In this document: positions 14,732 to 23,595 of the stretch, piece after piece
Layout: every line of letters starts with the position of its first letter
Position numbering within the stretch: position 1 is the stretch's first letter
Program-made: the position numbers and the translations under genes
IMG/VR virus record: IMGVR_UViG_3300045997_000241
Location: 1-41,617 of that record
Source: a virus
Reading direction: 5' to 3' (one strand)
Length of the DNA: 41,617 nt
The notes under the pieces: generated by a model
Told to the model about the DNA's origin: nothing
Seen by the model: only the letters and a program-made list of their open reading frames with translations
Databases searched by the model: none

Positions 14732-16266
14732 TGACTCTTCGTGAGCTGATAAACTTAGTTAGATTTAAGCTTGATGAGCAATCACTAAAAACTGTTGAGG
14801 CCAAGGTCAGCAGCGTGGCCACGAGTCTTGGTAGTTTTGGGACAAAAATGTCTCTCATGTTTACGGCCCCAATGGCTGCGCTGTCTGCGTATTCTATAAA
14901 AACTGCCAGCGACGCCAAGGAGACACAAAATAAATTCAACCAGGTTTTTGGCGATTTAAATGAGGAAGCAAATACCTTCGCGGGCGTATTTGGAAAGTCT
15001 GTAGGCCGATTTAAGACAGATATTCAGACTGGCATGTCTGCGTTTCAATCAATGTTTGTTGGTTTATCATACGGAAATGATGAAGCCTTGACCTTATCAA
15101 AAAGAATGCAAACCCTGGCCGTTGATTTTGGAAGTTTCAACAACTTAACCGACCAGGAATCAAACCAGCGATTTCTCTCGGCCCTTTCAGGTTCATCAGA
15201 AGTGCTGGACATGTTTGGAATAAATACCAAGCAGGCTGCCATTGAGCAGGAATTATTGAACATGGGTCTGAATAAGACGGTCAATTCTGCCACTGAGGCG
15301 GAGAAGGTCATGGCCAGGATAAACATAATTGAAAAGGCCATGACGAGACAAGGGGCTGTTGGAGACGCCACGCGAACACTTGGCGAGTTCGCCAATAAAT
15401 CGAGGTCATTTATGTCAGCCATAAAAGGCGTGGTTGACTTTATTGGAAACAAACTACTGCCAATTGCAAGTAAACTTATGGACGTTGGTTTTGCCGTAAT
15501 CGAATGGTTTCAAAATTTAAGTGACGGCACGAAAAACGTACTCATGATAATAACGGCGATAATTGCAGCAATTGGGCCATTGGCCATTGGCCTTGCTGGT
15601 TTGCTTGGCCTTGTAAAGGCGCTTTTGATGTTTAATACGTTCATAGGTGGCTTGGCTGGCTTAAAGGCGGCGGGATTGCTTCTTTTACAGCCGCAATTTT
15701 TGCTTATCGCGGCGGCAATCATGCTTGCGGTTGTTGCACTGGCGCTATTTATTGAGGACATTCAGGCGTGGGTCAGCGGTGGTGATAGTCTAACAGGCAA
15801 ACTTCTTGGCCCATGGGAGGCCTGGGCGGCTGGTATAAAGGAAATGTTTTCACTGCTAACAACTGATTTTGATTTGTTTGTCAAGGTCCTAGCCACCTCG
15901 TTATCAGATGGCTTGCAGGAAATGAGCAACAAGCTTGAGGAATCAACGTTTGGCAAAATAATGAAATGGGTTTCAGGCATAAAAATAGCCGAGCTTGCTG
16001 GTACCGGACTTGGCACACTTTATGGCAACTTTATGCCAAACGAAACCAAGCAACGAGTGGAGCTAACCAACGCCTTGTTTGAGGGTGAGCGACGACGGCA
16101 GGCAAAAAATACAAACGTGAATGTAAATAGTACCATAAGTATGCAAGTTCCAGCAGGCACGTCAGAGGAGCAAAAAACGTTTATAGAAAAGCAGGCAAAA
16201 CTGGCGGTAAAGCAGTCGTTTACAACTGAGCTTGAACGACTACTTGATAATGAGGTGATTAACTAA
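14731..16266 (+). CDS. Tape measure protein
   Basis: A 511-residue protein whose length would set the tail length. At about 1.5 angstrom per residue a tail near 75 nm is expected (inference). The N-terminal part is helical with coiled-coil character (KLDEQSLKTVEAKVSSVATS). Residues about 260-350 hold the long hydrophobic segments typical of tape measures (VLMIITAIIAAIGPLAIGLA, LLIAAAIMLAVVALALFIED). The C-terminus has a Gln/Asn-rich linker and a basic helix. It starts at TAATG overlapping the previous stop and is followed by TAATG into the next gene. Confidence 0.88.
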   Translation: MTLRELINLVRFKLDEQSLKTVEAKVSSVATSLGSFGTKMSLMFTAPMAALSAYSIKTASDAKETQNKFNQVFGDLNEEANTFAGVFGKSVGRFKTDIQTGMSAFQSMFVGLSYGNDEALTLSKRMQTLAVDFGSFNNLTDQESNQRFLSALSGSSEVLDMFGINTKQAAIEQELLNMGLNKTVNSATEAEKVMARINIIEKAMTRQGAVGDATRTLGEFANKSRSFMSAIKGVVDFIGNKLLPIASKLMDVGFAVIEWFQNLSDGTKNVLMIITAIIAAIGPLAIGLAGLLGLVKALLMFNTFIGGLAGLKAAGLLLLQPQFLLIAAAIMLAVVALALFIEDIQAWVSGGDSLTGKLLGPWEAWAAGIKEMFSLLTTDFDLFVKVLATSLSDGLQEMSNKLEESTFGKIMKWVSGIKIAELAGTGLGTLYGNFMPNETKQRVELTNALFEGERRRQAKNTNVNVNSTISMQVPAGTSEEQKTFIEKQAKLAVKQSFTTELERLLDNEVIN

Positions 16267-16934
16267 TGACTAACTTTTTATTCACAAATAAAGTAACCGG
16301 TAAGATAGATAACTTGTCATTGGATGTTGTTGTCCGTGAAAATCACCTGTTTCAAAATGAGGTCCCTGAGTTCGAAATTGAGGATGGCAGCGCTGTAAAT
16401 GACTTTATCATAAAGAAACCAGATCGTGTAACTATCGAGGGGTTGATAACCAACACACCCATGATTGGAAACGTTGGTGACGGCGTGAGCTCATACGCGG
16501 AATCGTTTAAAAGCAGTAATTTAGGCCAACAACTACTAAGCACAGGCAAGCGAACAGAGGTTGCGTTCAAGGAACTCATGCGGATAATTGGCAGGGCTTA
16601 TCCAATAAGTCCTGGTGGTGCCTACAAGCTTGTGCCTGTTGGCATTGTCACGATCGTAACTGGGCTTCGCGTTTATTCCGACATGGCCGCAACCCAGCTT
16701 TCGATTCAACGTGACGCTGGAACTGGCGACGCGCTACAATTTACAATGGATTTTTGTGCAATAAAAAAAGTGGCCTTTTTAAAAAGTCAAATTGATGCGC
16801 CAATAAAGGATACAAAAAACTTAAAAACAAGCGTGCCTGCAAAAAAGAATGTTGGGAAAGTTACTGCTGTAACTACGAAACCAAGAGTGTCGTTTTTGGC
16901 AGGCATGTTTAATCGACTTGCGACTGGGAGGTAA
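16266..16934 (+). CDS. Dit-like baseplate protein (DUF6046-type)
   Basis: A 222-residue protein. The N-terminal pattern VVVRENHLFQNEVPEFEIED, then NDFIIKKPDRVTIEGLITNT (residues about 22-68), matches the Dit-like N-terminal domain of phage baseplates. The hydrophobic segment GIVTIVTGLRVYSDM and a Lys-rich tail follow. It is the first gene after the tape measure, where Dit or hub-adaptor proteins sit. It would ring the distal end of the tail tube. Confidence 0.75.
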   Translation: MTNFLFTNKVTGKIDNLSLDVVVRENHLFQNEVPEFEIEDGSAVNDFIIKKPDRVTIEGLITNTPMIGNVGDGVSSYAESFKSSNLGQQLLSTGKRTEVAFKELMRIIGRAYPISPGGAYKLVPVGIVTIVTGLRVYSDMAATQLSIQRDAGTGDALQFTMDFCAIKKVAFLKSQIDAPIKDTKNLKTSVPAKKNVGKVTAVTTKPRVSFLAGMFNRLATGR

Positions 16935-16935
16935 A

Positions 16936-18456
16936 ATGTCTCTTCAAATTGAACAGGACACATGTACTGGGCGTGGTTTTGCCGACACTGACGCCAGTGG
17001 TTTTTGCGCTAAATTCAAGACGTGGATACAAAAGGCCCCGGCGTCAGGTGGGCCAGGCTGGACAATTTTGGTGGATCGATCAACTGCTCCAGTTGCAAAA
17101 ACTATTTCTTCGGTAAATACAACAACGGAGGAGCTCACAATTACGGCCCATGGATTTTTTGATGGTGAGCCGATTCGCTTTCAAAATTCAGGTGGGGCGC
17201 TTCCGGGTGGTCTTTCTGCTGGCACCATTTATTATGCCTTTGTTGTTTCTGTTAATGTTATAAAAGTATGCGCCACCTGGTTTAGTTGGCTTGGTCAGTC
17301 CTATATAAATATTACAAGCGCAGGCAGTGGCACAAATCAAGCAATAATGACAGGACCCTATATCGTGGTGTCAAATTTAGCGAGCCCGGCTGTGCAATCT
17401 GAGGCAAAAATACTCAAGGTTGGGTATAATTCAAGCTACGCCGGCTATGTCTCAGTTCAGATGTTTATGTCGAAGGGATTCACGGTCTCAACCCACCCGG
17501 TTGGAGTTTGGGCAGGTTATTATCTTAAGACGGTGGACGCCGGGGCCTTTACCTATAACTTTCGTGGTGGCCTGGATTTTTTGCTATTGCAGACAAGACC
17601 ACCTGCTGGTGCCGTTTGGTGGCGTGTCGGCATTGATGAATTTACTGTGCTTTCAAATTTTACAGAGGACCCAGACACAGTTGGCGGGGTTGTTGCAACG
17701 ACCGTGTCATACACGCCCGGGGCAAGCGAGACCACGGTCACGCTTTCCTCAAGCGCTGAGGTGAATACATTGACTACTGGTAATGGGTATTTTATTTACT
17801 ACGCCGGCGTCCAATCAACTGTTGGCAAGTACTATATTGTTTATGGTATTGTAAGCAAGCGCGGTGTGGCTGATGGTCTTGCGGCTGACCAAATTGCGTT
17901 TTCATTTTTGTCAAAGCCGCTTGTTACCGGTGATCAAATCTACGCCGGGGCCCGTGTTACGCCCTACCCACTGCGGGCATATACAATTGCCAACACGCTT
18001 GATGAAATTGACACAAACATCCGCGACTTTAACTATAGGGCCTCAGGTTCGCGATATCGCAGCAGTGTCCCCGCGATTTCATTTAGTGAAACAAGCCAAT
18101 CATATTTTGCCTGTCACTCAATGCAAACAAGTATTCAAGTCTCTGTCATGGAAAGCGTCGAGGCCGCAGCCATTGACAAGGGGGCCATGGACGACGGTAA
18201 GTTTGTTGTCATGCGGCCGTTACTTATTGAGAATACAACTGACTCAGGGTCGACGGCCGCGACGCTTGGCGCGAACAAATTGCTCGGCGAAGGAAAAAAC
18301 ACCTTTATCTCAAAAGATACGGGAATGATAGACATGGAAACTGGACGGATAATAAGCGGAAATGCCTTTATCTGTGTTGGTGCAGATAGCACGTTGTTCG
18401 CAAGTACGCCTTCTGGGTCCAGGGTTGTGCTTGTTCCACAAACTGAAAGCGTATAA
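16936..18456 (+). CDS. Tail/baseplate structural protein of unknown family
   Basis: A 506-residue protein starting at 16936, after GGGAGGT. It is Ser/Thr/Gly/Val rich and apparently all-beta. Residues about 70-115 carry a module seen in many virion proteins (AHGFFDGEPIRFQNSGGALP, GGLSAGTIYYAFVVSVNVIK). The C-terminal part has short repeated beta stretches. It lies between the Dit-like and plug genes, so it is probably part of the baseplate periphery. No named family is recognised. The next gene begins at the ATG overlapping its stop. Confidence 0.65.
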   Translation: MSLQIEQDTCTGRGFADTDASGFCAKFKTWIQKAPASGGPGWTILVDRSTAPVAKTISSVNTTTEELTITAHGFFDGEPIRFQNSGGALPGGLSAGTIYYAFVVSVNVIKVCATWFSWLGQSYINITSAGSGTNQAIMTGPYIVVSNLASPAVQSEAKILKVGYNSSYAGYVSVQMFMSKGFTVSTHPVGVWAGYYLKTVDAGAFTYNFRGGLDFLLLQTRPPAGAVWWRVGIDEFTVLSNFTEDPDTVGGVVATTVSYTPGASETTVTLSSSAEVNTLTTGNGYFIYYAGVQSTVGKYYIVYGIVSKRGVADGLAADQIAFSFLSKPLVTGDQIYAGARVTPYPLRAYTIANTLDEIDTNIRDFNYRASGSRYRSSVPAISFSETSQSYFACHSMQTSIQVSVMESVEAAAIDKGAMDDGKFVVMRPLLIENTTDSGSTAATLGANKLLGEGKNTFISKDTGMIDMETGRIISGNAFICVGADSTLFASTPSGSRVVLVPQTESV

Positions 18457-19424
18457 TGGGGACAATACTCGTTAGACGTGTTACAACCTTGGCGGGGCAA
18501 GGCGTGTTAATGGCTCCGCCTGTGCCTCCTGTAATCGAAGAACTGACGATAATTTTTTCGCATCGTATCACGACAAAATCAAGCGCGTCAGTTATCCTTC
18601 AGGAACCAGTACTTCCTCCACCTGAATTTCTTACAACGGCAAGGCTGTACGCACGTCGCCTTATTTTTTCGGCGACCGGTTCGTTTTTAAACTATGATTT
18701 ACCTGTCTATATTTCTTCGCGAACGGCCGTATTAACAAGAAGTGGTCTCACATCGTCAGCCGCCAGCACCGGTCGCATCCTGGTTAGGTCAAATGTTTTT
18801 GCTCTCTCGTTTACGGCAACACCAATCTCAGGCCCGGCGCCGCTTATCGTTCAGTTTCAAAACACAAGTCTTTCACCTGTGGACGTGTGGACTTGGTTTT
18901 TTGGTGACGGGCACAGTTCAACAGATAAGCACCCGACGCATACATACACGCATGCCGGCTTGTATTCGATCATGTTGATTGCTGGCAACATTTTTTGGGG
19001 TCAAAGCACCTTAATAAAATATAACTACATCCTTGTTTCTGCAGTTCCTGGACCACGCGCCAGGATGCAATTATCTTGGACCATTTTAGACGAGGTTGAT
19101 GTGATAACAATACCGTTTCAAAATCTACCAGCCTTTGTGCAAGAGGTTGAGTTGGAGAGTCTACTTTTAACTCTCTCATTTTATTGGAATTCATTTTCGC
19201 AGTCATGGCTTATGGATGTTGAGGATATTGACAAGGTGGCCATTTTGCGTGGTGTCCATCTTGTTATTGGCTTTGATTTATTTAAGCGACACAATGACGG
19301 ACGCTTGCCAGGTGGTAAATTGTTTGTGATAGATCCAAGTGAACGACTTGACAAAATACAATACGGCGATTTTGTAGGAACACGCGGACTTCAGCTTGTA
19401 TACATTCCAAGGAGCGATGAATGA
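18456..19424 (+). CDS. Baseplate plug protein fused to a PKD domain
   Basis: A 322-residue protein. Residues about 115-195 form a PKD domain with the diagnostic WTWFFGDGHSSTDKHPTHTY and HAGLYSIML. Residues about 213-320 (IPFQNLPAFVQEVELESLLL, FYWNSFSQSWLMDVED, LVIGFDLFKRHNDGRLPGGK) match the baseplate plug family (DUF6983-like) that closes the tube above the spike. The N-terminal 110 residues are an unassigned beta-rich region. PKD domains usually bind surface polymers. Their presence on a plug protein is unusual and is repeated in the DUF2612 protein of this genome. Confidence 0.75.
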   Translation: MGTILVRRVTTLAGQGVLMAPPVPPVIEELTIIFSHRITTKSSASVILQEPVLPPPEFLTTARLYARRLIFSATGSFLNYDLPVYISSRTAVLTRSGLTSSAASTGRILVRSNVFALSFTATPISGPAPLIVQFQNTSLSPVDVWTWFFGDGHSSTDKHPTHTYTHAGLYSIMLIAGNIFWGQSTLIKYNYILVSAVPGPRARMQLSWTILDEVDVITIPFQNLPAFVQEVELESLLLTLSFYWNSFSQSWLMDVEDIDKVAILRGVHLVIGFDLFKRHNDGRLPGGKLFVIDPSERLDKIQYGDFVGTRGLQLVYIPRSDE

Positions 19425-20284
19425 ATCAGTTTGGGAGGGTAGGAAGCATCATTGTAGGCTCGCCAGGCACCATAGGTCACGAATATACTGGGCTAAATTT
19501 TTCGTTTTCCATAAAGAAAACCATAACTCCAGAAATGAACCCCGCAACCGTAATCGTTACAAATTTATCGAAGGACACAATTGCAGGCATTCACGAGCGG
19601 GAAACTGTTTGCATAATAAAGGCTGGCTATATCGAGGCGGAAGGCGCGATTGAGATTTTTAGAGGTTACGTTTCCAATGTAAGTTCAGTAAAAAATAAAA
19701 CGGCATGGGAAACGACAATAGAACTGCGTGATGGGTATGAGGAATTGCGTGCAAGCACGTTTGCAAAAAGCTATGCCGGCGGGGCAAGCATTAAAAACAT
19801 CCTGGCTGATATCGTAAAAAGTTTTAATTTGCCAAACAATATAAAGCAGCGGCTTTTGAGCATTGCCGATAAAAAATTACCAAGAGGGATTTCGTTTAAT
19901 GGTTTGTCTAAAGATGCTTTGCAAGATATTGCTGAGTTGGCTGGAATTGAGTGGAGTATTCAAAGTGGCAAGCTTAAATTTTTAGAGAAAAATAAGGCCG
20001 ATGAACAAACTGCTTTTTTGTTGTCAAAAGAGTCAGGCCTTCTTGGTTCGCCAACAAGACTGTCTGGAATAACAATCTCAAAAAGCAAGCAGCCAGGACG
20101 TGCTGAAATGAAACAAACAGGTTGGTCGCTCACTTCTTTTTTGCTCCCCACAATTGAACCTGGAAACAAAGTCAGTGTAACGAGCGCAATTGTCTCAGGT
20201 GTTTTTAAAGTAATTAATGTTTTGCACACCGGCGAACTTTTTGGTCAAACTTGGGCCACCACGCTTGAGGTTATAGATATTTAA
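19421..20284 (+). CDS. Baseplate hub protein (gpD/gp27-like)
   Basis: A 287-residue protein overlapping the plug gene by four bases. It begins with NFSFSIKKTITPEMNPATVI and contains the hub-type segments AGGASIKNILADIVKSFNLP, LSKDALQDIAELAGIEWSIQ and LPTIEPGNKVSVTSAIVSGV. These follow the order seen in Mu gpP and related hub proteins, which hold the spike. The gene precedes promoter P5 and the spike gene. Confidence 0.78.
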   Translation: MNQFGRVGSIIVGSPGTIGHEYTGLNFSFSIKKTITPEMNPATVIVTNLSKDTIAGIHERETVCIIKAGYIEAEGAIEIFRGYVSNVSSVKNKTAWETTIELRDGYEELRASTFAKSYAGGASIKNILADIVKSFNLPNNIKQRLLSIADKKLPRGISFNGLSKDALQDIAELAGIEWSIQSGKLKFLEKNKADEQTAFLLSKESGLLGSPTRLSGITISKSKQPGRAEMKQTGWSLTSFLLPTIEPGNKVSVTSAIVSGVFKVINVLHTGELFGQTWATTLEVIDI

Positions 20285-20294
20285 GGCATTTTTT

Positions 20295-20326
20295 ATGTGT
20301 TTAATAATTTAAGTCGTTGTTATAAT
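20295..20326 (+). promoter_or_regulatory. Rightward late promoter P5 (spike), probably leaderless
   Basis: ATGTGTTTAATA (20295-20306), 14 nt, TATAAT (20321-20326) preceded by TGT (extended -10). The -10 box ends five bases before the ATG at 20332. It lies in a 47-base gap inside the baseplate operon, with no ribosome site before the ATG. Confidence 0.6.
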
Positions 20327-20331
20327 ATAGT

Positions 20332-20964
20332 ATGAGCGATCTTGAATCATTAGACTTTTCAAACACACTGCCTCTTGTTATAAGGAGTCTTGTAGGTAAA
20401 ATACACACCTCAACAGTGGGTGTGGTTGAGACTTTTGATGGCTTGACTCAACGTGCACAAATTAGACCACTTGTAAATAGGGTAATTGGAGACAAGTCAC
20501 TTCCATATCAACCAATTGATGAAGTACCTGTTTGCTTTTTTGGCTCAAATGTAAGTGGTTTTTACACAGAATTAAAAAAAGGTGACCTTGGCCTTTTAGT
20601 ATTTTCAGAGCGCTCAATTGACGAGGCGATCGCGTCAGGGGTGCCGTCTACGCCGGTTGATAACCGGCAATTTAGTCTATCTGACGGTGTTTTTATTCCA
20701 GGACCGCTAAGAAAAGAAAATCTTCGCAAGCGAGAAAATACAGCCGTTACTGAGATGTATAACGGGGCTTCGGCGGTCGTTCTTACGGAGCAAACTGTTG
20801 CGATTGGCGTTGGGTCGGTCGAGTTGTTGCGGGTAATAAGCGACCTTCTTACGACGCTTGCTGGAACTACCGTGCTTGTTCAAGGTGTTCCAGTACCACT
20901 ATCATCGGCCATAACCTTTACACAGTTAAAGGCTGAAATAGAGACAATAAGAGGCCAACTATGA
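20332..20964 (+). CDS. Baseplate spike / membrane-puncturing protein (Gp138/Mu gp45-like)
   Basis: A 210-residue protein expected to form the trimeric tail tip. The N-terminal GVVETFDGLTQRAQIRPLVN is the OB-fold region of the Gp138 family, with VPVCFFGSNVSGFYTELKKG following. The mid-section has the typical DGVFIPGPLRKEN, and the C-terminus has a beta-helix-like stretch and a final helix. There is no Shine-Dalgarno. The ATG stands five bases after a TATAAT, so a leaderless mRNA is predicted. It overlaps the gp25-like gene by four bases. Confidence 0.85.
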   Translation: MSDLESLDFSNTLPLVIRSLVGKIHTSTVGVVETFDGLTQRAQIRPLVNRVIGDKSLPYQPIDEVPVCFFGSNVSGFYTELKKGDLGLLVFSERSIDEAIASGVPSTPVDNRQFSLSDGVFIPGPLRKENLRKRENTAVTEMYNGASAVVLTEQTVAIGVGSVELLRVISDLLTTLAGTTVLVQGVPVPLSSAITFTQLKAEIETIRGQL

Positions 20965-21314
20965 CTGATATTTTGATTGACTCAAATTGTGACATTGACA
21001 TTGCAGACGGACCACAATTGGTGAGTGAAATTGACCAGGTGGCCCAGCATGCAAAGACACGGATGCAAACTTTTTTGGGAGAATGCGCCTTTAACACAAC
21101 CATTGGTGTTAGATGGTTTGAGGACATTTTTGTCAAGGCGCCAAATAAGGAGTTAGTTGATAGTCTTATAAAGGCAACGTTGCTCGATACTCCTGGCGTT
21201 TTTGAATTATTGAAATATGATTCTACCTACGATGCGAGAGCGCGAACGCTCGTAATTTCTTGCGAGATAAATACCACTTTTGGGCCGATTACATTGGAGG
21301 AACTTGCCTTATGA
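20961..21314 (+). CDS. Baseplate wedge protein (gp25 / Mu gp46 / DUF2634-like)
   Basis: A 117-residue protein. DILIDSNCDIDIADGPQLVS, VAQHAKTRMQTFLGECAFNT and GVRWFEDIFVKAPN match the DUF2634/gp46 group, the sheath-initiating baseplate component. Four-base overlaps with both the spike and the J genes show tight coupling. Position between spike and J is standard. Confidence 0.85.
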   Translation: MTDILIDSNCDIDIADGPQLVSEIDQVAQHAKTRMQTFLGECAFNTTIGVRWFEDIFVKAPNKELVDSLIKATLLDTPGVFELLKYDSTYDARARTLVISCEINTTFGPITLEELAL

Positions 21315-22759
21315 CGACGTTTGGAATAACAAATGAGGGGTTTAACCTAAAGAGGTTTGATGACTGCAAGGTGGAACTTGAGGCGGAGTATAGGGACGCG
21401 TTTGGGCAAGATATAAACTTGGACGCGGACTCAGTTTTGGGCCAAATAGTAAATATCTCAGCCCTTAGAGAGGCTGATATTTGGGAAAAAATGCAGGCCG
21501 CCTATGATAACTTACGACCAAGTTCTGCCGAGGGCGCGGCCCTTGATGCGATTCTTGATTTAACTGGGCTTGATCGACTTGGGGCAACATATTCCCAGGT
21601 TGACATAACGATGAACGGCCCAGATGGCACAATTGTATCACCAACTTTTACCGTATCAGACCTAACAAACAGCATATTTTTTACCATTGACGCGCAAACA
21701 GAAATAAGAAAAGAGAATGCCGTGCAGGCCGTAGTAACGTGTCCATCAGTGGCCGCCGGTGACTACACCGTAAACATTAACGGGGACAACTATACGTACA
21801 CCGCGGACGGCACTGAGACTGCCACGGCCATTTTATCTTGGATCAGTGGGCTTATAAATGCCGAGGCCGTTGAGGAAATTGAGGTCAGTTCGATCGATGA
21901 TTCAACAATTCTACTTTTATCGACCGACCTTGTGACAAGTTTTTCTGTGTCAGTGTCCGCCAATCTCACGATATCCTCAGTTGGAACACTTGGCACCTTT
22001 CTATGCACAGTTGTTGGGGCCGTGGCTGCGCCGGCCAACACCCTGGTAAACATCACCACACCGGAGGCCGTCACGTCCGTAATTAACTGGCTGGCGGCAA
22101 TGCCAGGGCGGTTGGTTGAAACAGACATTGAGGCACGCCTGCGACGGGAGCAGAGCTTGGCTGGTATTTGTGGGGCCACGGCGTCCACAATAAAGAACAG
22201 GATTCTTACTGAGGTTGAAAATGTGTCAAACTGCTTTGTTCATGAAAACGACATGGACGAGATTGACGGGGCCGGTCGACCACCTCACGCCATTGAGACG
22301 GTGGTGCTTGGTGGATTATCCGCTGACATTGCACAAAAATTATTTGAGGTAAAGGCCGCAGGAACACCGACATTTGGCAACACCGCAGTGTCTGTTGTTG
22401 ATGATCTTGGTCAGGTGCGGCTAATAAAATTTTCAAGGGCCACGACCGTGTATGTTTGGATTCGATACACCATAAGCTATGATCCTGAAACGCCGTTTCC
22501 AGTTGACGGAATTTCGCAAATAAAACAGGCCACGGTGGCTTTTTGCACCGAGGTTTTTACACTTGGAAAAAACCTGCTGGTCGATAAACTAAAGGTGCCC
22601 GTCTACACAGTCCAAGGCGTTCGTCAAGTGTTAGTTGAGGTAGCGATTACCTCAACGCCAATTGGTACCCCAACATATTGGGGATTTGACCTTGTGGTTG
22701 AGCCCAGTCAATTTACTGATTTTTCAACTGATCGAATCGTTGTTTTGGAGGGGGCATAA
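21311..22759 (+). CDS. Baseplate J protein with an inserted beta domain
   Basis: A 482-residue wedge protein. The N-terminal DCKVELEAEYRDAFGQDINL, DADSVLGQIVNISALREADI and GAALDAILDLTGLDRLGATY are typical of baseplate J (gpJ/gp6). PGRLVETDIEARLRREQSLA and the C-terminal domain follow after an insertion at about residues 138-238 (DYTVNINGDNYTYTADGTET onward) resembling the domain inserted in the sheath and cement proteins. The start ATG at 21311 has GGAGG ten bases upstream. An upstream in-frame ATG at 21260 lies inside the gp25-like gene and lacks a site. The next gene starts at the stop. Confidence 0.88.
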   Translation: MTTFGITNEGFNLKRFDDCKVELEAEYRDAFGQDINLDADSVLGQIVNISALREADIWEKMQAAYDNLRPSSAEGAALDAILDLTGLDRLGATYSQVDITMNGPDGTIVSPTFTVSDLTNSIFFTIDAQTEIRKENAVQAVVTCPSVAAGDYTVNINGDNYTYTADGTETATAILSWISGLINAEAVEEIEVSSIDDSTILLLSTDLVTSFSVSVSANLTISSVGTLGTFLCTVVGAVAAPANTLVNITTPEAVTSVINWLAAMPGRLVETDIEARLRREQSLAGICGATASTIKNRILTEVENVSNCFVHENDMDEIDGAGRPPHAIETVVLGGLSADIAQKLFEVKAAGTPTFGNTAVSVVDDLGQVRLIKFSRATTVYVWIRYTISYDPETPFPVDGISQIKQATVAFCTEVFTLGKNLLVDKLKVPVYTVQGVRQVLVEVAITSTPIGTPTYWGFDLVVEPSQFTDFSTDRIVVLEGA

Positions 22760-23583
22760 TGGCATATACACCAGATTTTATTGTAAATAAAAGCGTCGTG
22801 GTGCAGCTTGAGACCGTTGTATTTTCATATACTGGGAGCACGTCCCCGGCGGTGAGAAGCTTGTTTTGGTCATTCGGCGATGGAGGAACATCGACTGAGC
22901 TTTCACCAAGCCATTACTGGAAAAATGACGGAATCAAGGCCGTGACTCTCACCGCCATTTATGCCGATGGAACACAGGTCATGGTAGAAAAATCAAGCAT
23001 CGTTCAGGTAAATGTCGGAGTTATTGAGGACTACATAGATTTGCTGCTTTATCAATTTAAGCAGAAGGCTAATTGGAGAAAACTCCTCACCCCTCCAATA
23101 AACCAGGTCACGCTCATTGATTTTGTTGCCTTAACTTTGGGTCAGATTTTTTCGTTCAACGTTGATGGCGTGCATCTTGACAACCTTGGTGTTATTCTTG
23201 GTCTTCCACGACTTGAACGATCTGATAGCGATTACCGCGCGGCCCTTCAACAAATGCCGGAGGTGATCACTGGTTTTGGTCAGCTACCTATTTTAATAAA
23301 ATATGCCCAGCTATTTTTGGGGGCTGAAACACTGTCCTTGTTTGAGTCTGACAAGGCGCTATATCTTGACGCCACAAATCCAATTCCTCAGAATTACAAC
23401 ACTTTTTTGGGTCGGTTTAAGCAGCACACCGCGGCCGGGACCTCGGTTGCCCTTGTTATTTCTGATAATAATGAAGTCCCACTTGAATTTGAATTTACTG
23501 ACGAGCCCGCTGATTACTTAACCGAAAATGAGCTAAGTGAATTAAGCTATGACGATGATGGTTTTTTATCTGAACTATATTAA
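22759..23583 (+). CDS. Baseplate/tail protein DUF2612 with an N-terminal PKD domain
   Basis: A 274-residue protein. Residues about 12-88 form a PKD domain (SLFWSFGDGGTSTELSPSHY, then WKNDGIKAVTLTAIY). The rest matches DUF2612, with DFVALTLGQIFSFNVDGVHL, DNLGVILGLPRLERSDSDYR and AALQQMPEVITG. It occupies the gpI position after baseplate J, linking the wedge to the fibres. The C-terminus is very acidic. It is the second baseplate protein in this genome with a fused PKD domain. Confidence 0.78.
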   Translation: MAYTPDFIVNKSVVVQLETVVFSYTGSTSPAVRSLFWSFGDGGTSTELSPSHYWKNDGIKAVTLTAIYADGTQVMVEKSSIVQVNVGVIEDYIDLLLYQFKQKANWRKLLTPPINQVTLIDFVALTLGQIFSFNVDGVHLDNLGVILGLPRLERSDSDYRAALQQMPEVITGFGQLPILIKYAQLFLGAETLSLFESDKALYLDATNPIPQNYNTFLGRFKQHTAAGTSVALVISDNNEVPLEFEFTDEPADYLTENELSELSYDDDGFLSELY

Positions 23584-23595
23584 TTGGAGGTACAA

